Assembly: GCA_041557595.1 (NCBI GenBank)
Contig: JBFFGE010000182.1
Coordinates: 1-8,996 of the forward strand
Direction: 5' to 3'
Length of the DNA: 8,996 nucleotides
Source: JAOTYV01 sp041557595
Lineage (GTDB): Bacteria; Pseudomonadota; Alphaproteobacteria; UBA8366
Shown here: piece after piece, positions 1 to 8,964 of the stretch
Layout of the letters: every line of letters starts with the position of its first letter
Position numbering within the stretch: position 1 is the first letter of the stretch
The notes under the pieces: generated by a model
What the model was told of the DNA's origin: nothing
Databases searched by the model: none
What the model saw: only the letters and a program-made list of their open reading frames with translations
Program-made: the position numbers and the translations under genes

Positions 1-1757
1 GCCATCCTGCAGGACGACGATGCGGTCGGCGCCGCGCACGGTCGCCAGCCGGTGGGCGATGACGATGCCGGTGCGGCCCTCGAGCAGGCGTTTCAGCGCC
101 TCCTGAATTTGTCGTTCGGTGTGGCTGTCGATGTTCGCCGTCGCCTCGTCGAGTACCAGAATTTTGGCGTCGGCGACCAGCGCGCGGGCGAAACTCAGCA
201 ACTGGCGCTGGCCCAGCGACAGGTTGCGGCCCTGTTGCTCCAACAGCGTGTCGTAGCCTTGCGGCAACCGGGCGATAAAGTCATGCGCGCCGACCACCCG
301 CGCCGCGCGCTCCACATCCGCGTCGCTGGCGTCCTCGGTGCGGAACCGGATATTGTCGCGCACGGTCCCGGTAAACAGAAACGGGTCCTGCAGGACCATG
401 GCGATATGGCGGCCCAGCGCCGAGATCGCATAGTCCCGCAAATCGCGCCCGTCGATCATCACCGCGCCGTCCCAGGTCTCGTAGAACCGGTGCAGCAGGC
501 TGGTGATGCTCGTCTTGCCGGAGCCGGTCGGCCCGACCAGCGCCACGGTCTCGCCCGGCGCGACCGTGAAATTGACGTCCTTCAGGACCGGCTGGTTTTT
601 CGCGTAGCCGAAAGTCACATCGCGGAATTCGACGGCCCCCGCGATGGTTTCCGGATCGTAGGCATCGGGCCGGTCGTCGATCGCGATCGGTACGTCCAGC
701 ACCTCGAAGATGCGCTGCCCCGACGCCATGGCGCGCTGCATCACGCTGTACTGAATCGTCAGCGAGCGGATCGGATCGAAGAACCGCTGCACATAGAATA
801 GAAACGCCACCATCACGCCCACGTCCAGCGTCCCGCCCAGCACCGTGGCGCCACCGACCACCACGACAATCGCCATGGCGCCGCCGGTCAAGGTGTCGAC
901 AATCGGCACCATGATCTGAGCGAATTTTGCCGAGCGCAGGTGGGCCCGCAAATTTTCGTGCGCCTTGTCGCCATAGAGTTCCGCATTCACGGTCTCGCGC
1001 CCCATACCCTGGACGGTTCGCACCGCGTGAATGCCTTCGGCCAGCGCGCCATTGGTCGCGGCATTGGTTTCGCGCGCGCGGAGAAAGGCCTGCCGCGCTC
1101 GCGGCAGCCAGATCAACCGCACGACCAACAGCGTCGGCACAACCGAAAGCGTCAGCAGTCCGAGCTTGAAATCGAGCACCAGAAGGATAACGACGATGCC
1201 GACCAGCAGGACCAGGTCACCCAGGGCCGTGATGGAATTTTCCAGAAATTCCTGCAACGAATTCACGTCGCCCTGCAGGCGCGACATCATGCGCCCCACT
1301 TCGGTCTTGTCCATGAAGCCCAGCGCGACCCGCTGCAGATGGGCAAACATCGCACGGCGGATTTCGAAAATGACCTTCTCGCCGGTCAACGCGACCAGCC
1401 GGTCCTGCGTCAGATTGGCCGCGTAGTTGATAACGATGACCACGGCAAAGGCGGCGACGGCTATGAGCAGGGCGTCTTCGCCGCCGCGTCCCGGCAGCAG
1501 CGCGTCGTCGATCGTCATGCGGATGATCAACGGCACCGAAAGCTGGGTCAGGGTAAACGTCAGGACGGCAGCAGTGGCGATGTAGATCTTGTGCCGGTAA
1601 GGCCGGACGAAATCGAAGAAGCGCCGCACCACATGGCCGTCATAGGCGGCGCCGAACATTTCCTCGTCGCGGCTGATTTGCGACCCGACGACCGCGTGCG
1701 GCGGCCGCATCCCCGGACCGTCCGCGCCATCCTTGATCGAATCCGGCGACGTCGCGG

Positions 1758-1761
<4 letters not shown>
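1..1761 (-). CDS. ABC exporter half-transporter, MdlB-like, canonical catalytic Glu (3' end cut by window)
   Basis: Permease fused to ATPase, one half of a probable heterodimeric inner-membrane exporter; substrate unknown. I read 587 codons from ATG 1761 with no stop before base 1, so a short C-terminal tail is missing. The membrane domain has six likely helices (about 59-80, 97-114, 180-197, 200-217, 284-309, 313-331). The ATPase domain follows: Walker A GPTGSGKTS at 410-418, Q-loop Q458, signature LSLGQ at 514-518, Walker B ending D538-E539, H-loop H570. The signature departs from LSGGQ (Gly to Leu), while the catalytic Glu is present. DEATANID after Walker B and the LSLGQRQLL signature resemble E. 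coli MdlB and its relatives. The start overlaps the stop of the upstream ABC gene (ATGA), with GGGAGC at 1768-1773 as ribosome binding site, so translation is probably coupled. Family assignment is secure; the substrate is not. Confidence 0.95.
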
Positions 1762-3749
<1,988 letters not shown>

Positions 3750-3864
3750 AACGGTGTTTAGATACTTGACAAGATAGGCACTCGGCCAGCGATTCTCAAT
3801 CGCGGTTGCGGACTATCTGCAAATTAAAAGGCGACGCCAACCACAAATTTCCAATGCCGCGCTT
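3750..3864. other. Intergenic gap between the quinone oxidoreductase-like and ABC genes
   Basis: A 115-base gap between two genes on the minus strand. It is locally more AT-rich than the flanking genes. I see no convincing terminator. On the minus strand, GGCGTCGCC followed by TTTT (about 3828-3840) can only form a very short stem. A TTGACA hexamer at 3766-3771 lies on the plus strand but has no plus-strand gene to serve. The inverted repeat at 3789-3803 is listed separately. Whether the ABC genes have their own promoter here is unclear. Confidence 0.5.
3789..3803. repeat. Short inverted repeat upstream of the ABC genes
   Basis: GCGATT-CTC-AATCGC is a perfect 6-base inverted repeat with a 3-base centre. 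It lies about 40 bases upstream of the proposed TTG start of the ABC operon. No T-run follows it on either strand, so an intrinsic terminator is unlikely. It could be an operator or chance; the arms are short and the sequence alone cannot decide. Confidence 0.3.
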
Positions 3865-4839
3865 TCAATTGGTGATGACGCATTTGCCGATCACCTTGCG
3901 GTCGATGATCGTTTGCAGGGCCTCGGCGGCGCGCTCCAGCGGAAAGGTGTGGGAGACGTGCGGCGTGACCTTCCCGGCTTCGGCCCAGTCGACGAGCTCG
4001 CGCATATTGGCGGCGGCGGTTTCCGGCTCATGCTCGTTGAAGCCGCCCATGCGCACGCCCACCGCCGCCGCGCCCTTGATCAACAGAAGGTTGGTCTTGG
4101 CCAAGGCAGGTCGCCCGCCGACGAAACCCAGGATCAAGATCCGGGCGCCCCAGTTCAGGCATCGCATGGATTCGTCGAAGACACCGGCGCCGATCGGATC
4201 GTAGATCACGTCCGCGCCGCGACCGCCGGTCAGCTCCTTCACCCGATCGCGAAATCCGTCGGTGTAGTTGATCACGTGATCGGCGCCGTTGGCCTTGACC
4301 ACGGCGAGTTTTTCATCGCTGCCGGCCGTCGCGATGACGGTGGCGCCCAGCACCTTGCCGATCTGAACGGCGGCGAGACCGATGCCGCCGGCCGCCCCAT
4401 GCACCAGCAACACCTCGCCCGGCTGCACGCGGCCGCGTTGCACCAGCGCATGGTAGGAGGTGGCGTAGGCCGACCGGAAGCCCGCCGCCTGAATCAGGTC
4501 CATATTCTTCGGTACCGGTAGCGCGGCGCTTGCCGGAATCGTCGCCACCTCCGCAAAGCTGCCCGGCGAATGGCGCGTCATCACCGGGTCGCCGACGGCG
4601 AATGCCGTGACATCCGGTCCCACCGCGATCACTTCGCCCGCCCCCTCGCCGCCGGGAATAAAGGGCAGCGGCGGCTTGGTCTGGTATTCGCCCGCCACCA
4701 TCAGGACGTCGACGAATTGCACGCCGCGCGCGGACAGCGCGACTTTGATCTCGCCCGCGCCGGGATCGGGCGGGTCCGGCAGGTCGCGCAGCACCAGTTC
4801 GCTCGGCGGCCCCAATTTTTCGCACACAATCGCCCGCAT
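3865..4839 (-). CDS. MDR-family NAD(P)H:quinone oxidoreductase-like protein (zinc-free)
   Basis: 324 residues, the usual length for zinc-free medium-chain dehydrogenase/reductases of the quinone oxidoreductase group, which reduce quinones or enones with NAD(P)H in the cytoplasm. The N-terminal GroES-like domain (about 1-125) contains GGEGAGEV (63-70) and AVGDPV (81-86), typical of the family. A Rossmann domain follows, with HGAAGGIG at 147-154 for nucleotide binding. The Cys/His ligands of zinc alcohol dehydrogenases are not seen. The C-terminus is complete and ends in GKCVITN. ATG 4839 is well supported by AGGAG at 4848-4852, eight bases upstream. It lies 43 bases downstream of the ketopantoate reductase-like gene on the same strand, suggesting one transcript. 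The true substrate cannot be told; the family also includes acryloyl-CoA and other enoyl reductases. Confidence 0.92.
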   Translation of the reverse strand: MRAIVCEKLGPPSELVLRDLPDPPDPGAGEIKVALSARGVQFVDVLMVAGEYQTKPPLPFIPGGEGAGEVIAVGPDVTAFAVGDPVMTRHSPGSFAEVATIPASAALPVPKNMDLIQAAGFRSAYATSYHALVQRGRVQPGEVLLVHGAAGGIGLAAVQIGKVLGATVIATAGSDEKLAVVKANGADHVINYTDGFRDRVKELTGGRGADVIYDPIGAGVFDESMRCLNWGARILILGFVGGRPALAKTNLLLIKGAAAVGVRMGGFNEHEPETAAANMRELVDWAEAGKVTPHVSHTFPLERAAEALQTIIDRKVIGKCVITN

Positions 4840-4847
4840 CGTTAACG

Positions 4848-4852
4848 CTCCT
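4848..4852 (-). promoter_or_regulatory. Ribosome binding site for the quinone oxidoreductase-like gene
   Basis: AGGAG on the minus strand, eight bases before ATG 4839. This is the clearest Shine-Dalgarno in the window and fixes that start. Confidence 0.75.
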
Positions 4853-4882
4853 GGATCGAGTTGAAAGGACCGGATAGGGCGC

Positions 4883-5935
4883 TCAATAGGGAATATCCTC
4901 GATATTCGCGGGATCGGGCAGCAGTGTCCCCCGGTCGATCCGCAGGATAACCCGGGTCAGCGCGGCGTGGGTCGGCGCCGGCACGCCGACCGCGTCGCCC
5001 TTGGCCGCGATCAGGCCGTTGGTGTACTCGATTTCGGAGCGTCGCCCCCGCGTGACGTCGCGCCCGACGGAGGATTGCGACGGTTCGGTTAGCGTGGTCA
5101 TCCAGTGAGCGAGCCCATTCCGCACGGTCTCGAGCGCCGCCCCGTCGCCGTTCGCCGCGCCGCTCCAATCGTCCGGCGCGATGCCCAGAATCGTCCCGAT
5201 GCCGTAGCCCAGCGCCCGGCCCACGGCGATCGCCTCGCCCGCCAGTTTGATGCCCAGCGCGTGCGCGATGCCGCGCTCCAGATAGACCGACCGGTTGTCG
5301 AGGCCGGTCGCGCCCAGAATACCGTGCGTGATGCTGTTCGTGGTCAGCTTGGTCCAGCGTTCGCCCCATAGGTTCGGCGTTACCGCCGCACTATCGATCC
5401 GGCCGAGGATTTCGGCCAGGCCGTTGGCGCGGGGTGTGATCCGCCCATGCACTTCGCCGACCCGGAACACCGTGTGCTTGATGCCGCCCGGCTGCTGGAA
5501 CCGTTTGATGCGCCCCGGCGCGTAGCAATTGACGCTAATCGTGCTGACGATGCAGCCGACGGTGCGGTCCCAACCCGCGACGGCGGCGATCTGTTCCTCG
5601 TTCATGCCGTTCTGCATCGACACCAGATACCCGCCGGGCGCGAGATATTGTTTCATCGCGTAGGTCGCCCATTCGGTGTCGAAGGACTTCGTGCACAAAA
5701 TCGCGATGTCGACGGGAGCCTTGCCGAGCCGCTGCATTTCCTGCAGATGCAGTGCCGGAACATGCACCAGATACTCCCCTTGCGTGCCTTCGAGCCGGAG
5801 TCCCGCCGTGTTGATGGTATCGACATGCTCGGGCCACGGATCGATCAGGCAAACCTCCTGACCTGTTCGCGCCAGATGCCCGCCGACATAACCGCCGACG
5901 GCGCCTGCTCCGAAAACCGCGATTCGCATGCTCAT
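4883..5935 (-). CDS. Ketopantoate reductase family protein (ApbA/PanE-like)
   Basis: NADPH-dependent reductase family whose type member converts 2-dehydropantoate to pantoate for coenzyme A synthesis; it may equally be a paralogue acting on another 2-oxo acid. Counted from ATG 5935 it has 350 residues, somewhat longer than E. coli PanE. The N-terminal Rossmann fold has GAGAVG at 9-14. K83 in CTKS and N109 in QNGMNEE match conserved family positions. The C-terminal helical domain has WTKLTTNSI with K196 and N200, and SEIEY with E301. Where PanE has a second Asn, this protein appears to have His204. The frame stays open to GTG 5983, but a likely promoter overlaps that codon. The glycine motif follows directly after ATG 5935 or 5929, so one of these is preferred; neither has a strong ribosome binding site. 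It is the first gene of a probable unit with the downstream oxidoreductase. Confidence 0.88.
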   Translation of the reverse strand: MSMRIAVFGAGAVGGYVGGHLARTGQEVCLIDPWPEHVDTINTAGLRLEGTQGEYLVHVPALHLQEMQRLGKAPVDIAILCTKSFDTEWATYAMKQYLAPGGYLVSMQNGMNEEQIAAVAGWDRTVGCIVSTISVNCYAPGRIKRFQQPGGIKHTVFRVGEVHGRITPRANGLAEILGRIDSAAVTPNLWGERWTKLTTNSITHGILGATGLDNRSVYLERGIAHALGIKLAGEAIAVGRALGYGIGTILGIAPDDWSGAANGDGAALETVRNGLAHWMTTLTEPSQSSVGRDVTRGRRSEIEYTNGLIAAKGDAVGVPAPTHAALTRVILRIDRGTLLPDPANIEDIPY

Positions 5936-5970
5936 GGGAAAGACCCGGTACGCATTCTTGTTCGGCCGGC

Positions 5971-5999
5971 AGTATGAAGCCACCCGCCGCCGGTGTCAC
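5971..5999 (-). promoter_or_regulatory. Putative sigma70-type promoter for the ketopantoate reductase-like gene
   Basis: On the minus strand GTGACA (5999-5994, five of six to TTGACA) is followed by a 17-base spacer and CATACT (5976-5971, four of six to TATAAT). Transcription would start near 5964, giving a leader of about 30 bases to ATG 5935. This is a pattern match only. Confidence 0.35.
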
Positions 6000-6034
6000 T
6001 CGGACCTGGTTGCACCGCGCGAATTTCATCGCAT

Positions 6035-6063
6035 TTGCAAGCGCGCGGCCACGGCCGCAGAAT
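6035..6063 (+). promoter_or_regulatory. Putative sigma70-type promoter for the VOC gene, with embedded palindrome
   Basis: TTGCAA (6035-6040) and CAGAAT (6058-6063) are separated by 17 bases, each four of six to consensus. Transcription would start near 6070, about 30 bases before ATG 6100. The spacer holds a palindrome, GCGGCC-AC-GGCCGC at 6045-6058, placed where a repressor or activator could act. Each element alone is weak; spacing and position are the support. Confidence 0.3.
6045..6058. repeat. Inverted repeat in the divergent intergenic region
   Basis: GCGGCC-AC-GGCCGC is a perfect 6-base inverted repeat with a 2-base centre, between two divergent genes and inside the spacer of a putative promoter. 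In GC-rich DNA such palindromes also arise by chance. Confidence 0.4.
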
Positions 6064-6085
6064 ACCGGCGCTACATTTAAATTTC

Positions 6086-6090
6086 GGAAG
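6086..6090 (+). promoter_or_regulatory. Ribosome binding site deciding the VOC start
   Basis: GGAAG ends nine bases before ATG 6100 and selects that codon over the longer upstream open frame. Confidence 0.5.
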
Positions 6091-6099
6091 CGATGTAAA

Positions 6100-6519
6100 A
6101 TGACCAATCCGGCGCTGAAATTCGACCATATCCACATCATCAGCAAAACGCCGAAGGAATCGGCCGAATGGTATGTCAAAATCTTCGGCGCCACGATCTC
6201 CGCCGAGACGGTGTCGCGCAACGCGCCGCAGATCTTCGTCGATATTGGCGGCAAGACGATCATCATTCGCGGCCAACGGCCGGGCGAAGCGCCGACCGAC
6301 GCCGCGGGCATCCGGCAATACGACGATTACGCGAGCCATAACGAATGGGGCACCGACCATTTCGGCTTCCTGTACGAGGGCGACCTCGAAGCATTCTGCC
6401 AAAAGCTCCGCGCAAAAGGCGTGACATTTCCCGTCGAATTGAAGGAATCCGCGAACGGCAGCAAGCTCTGCTACGTGTCCGCGCCCGATGGCGTAAGTAT
6501 AGAATTGATGCAGTGCTAG
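6100..6519 (+). CDS. VOC (glyoxalase/dioxygenase-like) family protein
   Basis: 139 residues, the normal size of a single-domain vicinal oxygen chelate protein with two beta-alpha-beta-beta-beta modules. Module one begins FDHIHI (H10 or H12 as metal ligand) and continues with a helix containing AEWYVKIFG. Module two begins TDHFGF (H87) and ends with PDGVSIELMQ (E135). A His/His/Glu set is the usual metal site, so an active metalloenzyme is plausible. The family covers glyoxalase I, extradiol dioxygenases, epimerases and resistance proteins, and the sequence does not tell which. The frame is open upstream to 5974. ATG 6100 is preferred because GGAAG (6086-6090) lies nine bases before it and the conserved domain begins just after. 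It is divergent from the ketopantoate reductase-like gene. I see no terminator after its stop. Confidence 0.88.
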   Translation: MTNPALKFDHIHIISKTPKESAEWYVKIFGATISAETVSRNAPQIFVDIGGKTIIIRGQRPGEAPTDAAGIRQYDDYASHNEWGTDHFGFLYEGDLEAFCQKLRAKGVTFPVELKESANGSKLCYVSAPDGVSIELMQC

Positions 6520-6637
6520 GGGCGCACAAATTTTCTTCAAACAAAATGCGAGCTTTATTTCCGATTTAAGAAGTATTAATCAGACTCAGTCATAGTTAGC
6601 CTGGCAAGCACTTCATGAATTCGGGATGAGGCCGAGA
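6520..6637. other. AT-rich spacer upstream of the protease gene
   Basis: About 100 bases clearly richer in A and T than the surrounding coding DNA, between two plus-strand genes. It probably carries the protease promoter, but I find no clean -35/-10 pair; TATTAA near 6573 is the best -10-like match. The only internal symmetry noted is GACTCAGTC (6583-6591). No hairpin followed by a T-run is visible after the VOC stop. Confidence 0.4.
6628..6631 (+). promoter_or_regulatory. Ribosome binding site deciding the protease start
   Basis: GAGG lies six bases before ATG 6638. The ATG at 6626 in the same frame has only weak purine-rich sequence upstream, so 6638 is preferred; the difference is four residues. 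Confidence 0.45.
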
Positions 6638-8074
6638 ATGCCGACGCCATGCAACGCGCCTCGATCCGACGGCCGCAATCTGGCCCGCCAATGGCGTCAT
6701 CTGGTCGGCGCGATCGGCGCGATTTCACTTGGCGCGATATTCATACCGGGCCCCGCCGCCGCGCTGGATGCCGAAACGGTGTTCCGGAATGCCGTGGCCT
6801 ACACCGTCAAGATCAAGACCCGCATCACCACCGCCTTCATCGAGGATCGCAAAGGCTCCTTTAGCGGCGCCGGCTTCGTTATCGACGCCAAGCGGGGCTG
6901 GATCATGACCAATGCCCATGTGGTCGGCCATTCGCCGGCGGCGGTCACGGTCGCCTTCAAGGGAAAACCCTTCGTCGACGTGCGCAAGGTCTACGTCGAT
7001 CCCTATCTCGACCTGGCAATTCTCAAAATCGATCCGTCGGCGATCGATAGTCCCCTGACCGCCGCGCCGCTCGGGTGCCGCCGCGATCCGCCGGTCGGTC
7101 ATCCGATCGGCGCCTTCGGCCATCCCTTCGGGCTGGATTTCACCGGCACGCGGGGAATCATCTCGGCCACGGCGAGCAACGGACCCGGCATGCTGCAGAT
7201 GGACGCCTCGATCAACCCCGGCAATTCGGGCGGCCCGCTGATCAGCCTGAAATCCGGACATGTGGTCGGCATCAATACCGCCAGTCTGGGCCGGGGATCG
7301 AACCAGAACACCAATTTCGCCGTCCCGATGGTGTTCGCGTGCCGCATCCTGAATATCCTGCAGGCGGGCGGCAATCCCTCTCCGCCACACCTGCCCGTCA
7401 CGTTTCTCATCCCGCCCGTGGACCGCAAGGCCATCATCGTCGGACGGACATACCTGCCGCCGGCGCAACTGCCGCTCCAGCCGGGCGATGAAATCGTCAC
7501 CGCAAACGGACGATCGGACCGGATCGCCAACCAGGCGCAGCTGATTCACGCGCTTCGCGGCAATCTCGGGGACATCCGCCTCGGCATCCTGCGAAAGGGC
7601 GAATCGCGCACGATCCAGGGCCGCTTGCAACCGGCTCCGTATGTTACCGACCGCCTCGCCGTCCTGGTCTCCGGCATGCTCGTCGGACCGCGGGTCATCC
7701 GGGACGGCCAGGTGATGGAGGCGGATAACGGCCTGGTCGTGCATCACGTCGAACCGGGATCGACCGCCGATAGCCTCGGCTTCGCGCCCTGGGACGTGGT
7801 GACCAAGGTGAACGGCGAACGCCACGACAGCGTCCGCACGCTGTACCGTCACCTCGCCGAAACGAAGGAACGGAATAGCCCGGTGCGGATCGAGATCGTC
7901 CGCGCCGCGGTCAGCTATGGCGCATGGTTCGACTATATGGATCGGGAATTCGCGATCGAGGGCCTGACCCTGATTGCCGGACAGGGCAACTACACGTCGC
8001 AGCAAACCGCGGAAGCGCCGTCGTCCGTCGCGGCGCCGAGTTCCGTTAGTCCGGTTCCGCCATCTGGCCCGTAG
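6638..8074 (+). CDS. Exported trypsin-like serine protease, HtrA/Deg family, with PDZ-like domains
   Basis: Periplasmic serine protease of 478 residues counted from ATG 6638. An Arg-rich N-terminus and a hydrophobic stretch (about 22-38) ending in PAAA before LDAE look like a signal peptide cleaved near residue 42. The S1C protease domain (about 48-245) has the complete triad: H94 in NAHVV, D125 in YLDLAIL, S197 in GNSGGP. Two PDZ-like regions follow. The first (about 251-336) lacks a clear GLGF-type loop. The second (about 341-426) is better, with GLVVHHVEPGS and a WDVVTKVNG strand. The tail (about 455-478) is rich in Pro, Ser and Ala and probably disordered. The mature protein has two cysteines, C147 and C235. 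Family members degrade or hold misfolded envelope proteins. No two-component or RseA-type gene is adjacent. Whether it is an oligomeric DegP-type enzyme is unknown. Confidence 0.93.
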   Translation: MPTPCNAPRSDGRNLARQWRHLVGAIGAISLGAIFIPGPAAALDAETVFRNAVAYTVKIKTRITTAFIEDRKGSFSGAGFVIDAKRGWIMTNAHVVGHSPAAVTVAFKGKPFVDVRKVYVDPYLDLAILKIDPSAIDSPLTAAPLGCRRDPPVGHPIGAFGHPFGLDFTGTRGIISATASNGPGMLQMDASINPGNSGGPLISLKSGHVVGINTASLGRGSNQNTNFAVPMVFACRILNILQAGGNPSPPHLPVTFLIPPVDRKAIIVGRTYLPPAQLPLQPGDEIVTANGRSDRIANQAQLIHALRGNLGDIRLGILRKGESRTIQGRLQPAPYVTDRLAVLVSGMLVGPRVIRDGQVMEADNGLVVHHVEPGSTADSLGFAPWDVVTKVNGERHDSVRTLYRHLAETKERNSPVRIEIVRAAVSYGAWFDYMDREFAIEGLTLIAGQGNYTSQQTAEAPSSVAAPSSVSPVPPSGP

Positions 8075-8112
8075 CCCGCGCTCGACACCTGGAACGATCG
8101 TCCCGCCGGGCG
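8075..8112. other. Short gap between convergent genes
   Basis: 38 bases separate the stops of the protease and the ThDP gene. GTAGC (8071-8075) and GCTAC (8112-8116) are inverted and include both stop codons. The paired stem is short, the loop about 36 bases, and no T-run follows, so I do not call a terminator. Confidence 0.4.
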
Positions 8113-8964
8113 CTACAACGCGCCGTCGATATCGCCTAGACGCTTCGTGAGCGCCATATTCTCGCGATAGTCTATCGGCAGAACAATCAGCGACGGCCCC
8201 TTTTGGCCAAGGGCGCGGTCGATGGCACCGCGGAGATCGCGTGATTTGTCGATATACTCGCCCTGCCAGCCGAAGCTGGCCGCAAGGCCGAGCCAATCCG
8301 GATTGCCGAAGGCGAGGTCGGTGTGTTCGCCGAATTCCTGCTCCTGCTTCCACGCAATCAAGCCATAGCCGCCGTCTTCCCACACCATGACCGTTATGTC
8401 CGCATTGAGGCGCCGCGCCGTCTCCATTTCCTGGACATTCATCATGAAGTCGCCATCCCCGGCGATCGCAAAAATCTTTCGGTCAGGATGCGTGATATGC
8501 GCCGCGATGGCGCCCGGCAACGGCATGCCCATAGAACAAAACCCGTTCGGGATCAGACAAGTATTCGGTTCGTGACACTGATAGTATCGGGCGATCCACA
8601 TCTTGTGCGCGCCGACGCCGGACAACAGAACATCCGACGGACCGAGCGCTTCGCGAACGTCCCAGAGCGCTTTTTGCGGACGAATTGTGTCTTCCGTATC
8701 GTCTTCCGCATATTCACCGAAATCCTCGAGCATGCGCCTGCGCACCTCGAATTGGGACGTCAGATCGAATTCGGGCGCGCCATCGCGGGCGACACGTTTG
8801 TTCAGCATCCATAGGCCATGCGCAAGGTCGCCGACCATTTCGACCTCCGGGGTGTACCGGGAATCGGTTTCCGCCGGCAGAAAATCGATATGGATGATTT
8901 TCTTCGCACCATCCGGGTTCCACAGGCGCGGCGGATATTCCACCAGGTCATACGGCATTGTCAC
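8113..8964 (-). CDS. Acetolactate synthase-like ThDP enzyme, C-terminal half only (N-terminus missing)
   Basis: 283 residues matching the second half of acetolactate synthase-type thiamine diphosphate enzymes (AlsS/IlvB, about 550-570 residues). These condense two pyruvates to acetolactate; related enzymes are decarboxylases or ligases. Residues 5-48 are the end of the central domain (YDLVEYPPRLWN, then IIHIDFLPAE). Residues about 98-268 are the ThDP-binding domain, with IPNGFCSMG (138-146) and GDG at 169-171 (Mg2+/ThDP). The Asn usual at the end of the GDG motif appears as Glu196 in VWEDGGYG. The C-terminus looks complete. The pyrimidine-binding N-terminal domain, needed for activity, is not encoded here. 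The GTG 8964 frame has a TGA at 8971-8973, three codons upstream; ATG 8958 is the alternative start. It may be a broken gene, a sequence error near the edge, or the second part of a split enzyme. It converges on the protease gene. Confidence 0.8.
   Translation of the reverse strand: MTMPYDLVEYPPRLWNPDGAKKIIHIDFLPAETDSRYTPEVEMVGDLAHGLWMLNKRVARDGAPEFDLTSQFEVRRRMLEDFGEYAEDDTEDTIRPQKALWDVREALGPSDVLLSGVGAHKMWIARYYQCHEPNTCLIPNGFCSMGMPLPGAIAAHITHPDRKIFAIAGDGDFMMNVQEMETARRLNADITVMVWEDGGYGLIAWKQEQEFGEHTDLAFGNPDWLGLAASFGWQGEYIDKSRDLRGAIDRALGQKGPSLIVLPIDYRENMALTKRLGDIDGAL

Noticed and set aside
52..801. 249-codon plus-strand frame and similar frames at 940-1989 over the left ABC gene
   Set aside because: They lie antisense to a continuous ABC reading frame with all ATPase motifs, and their translations have arbitrary composition.
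3766..3771. Plus-strand TTGACA as a promoter
   Set aside because: No suitable -10 element follows and all nearby genes are on the minus strand.
5936..5983. GTG 5983 as start of the ketopantoate reductase-like gene
   Set aside because: It would add 16 residues before the glycine motif, and a promoter-like pair overlaps it; ATG 5935 or 5929 fits the family better.
5535..6311. 258-codon minus-strand frame across the divergent intergenic region
   Set aside because: It overlaps both the ketopantoate reductase-like gene in another frame and the VOC gene antisense, and shows no family features.
8071..8116. Inverted GTAGC/GCTAC arms as a bidirectional terminator between convergent genes
   Set aside because: Only about five pairs, a loop near 36 bases and no T-run; the symmetry may simply reflect two TAG stops facing each other.
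6725..8383. 552-codon open frame on the minus strand, antisense to the protease and running into the ThDP gene
   Set aside because: It spans two recognised genes in other frames and has no domain signature; the protease triad and PDZ regions on the plus strand explain the DNA.
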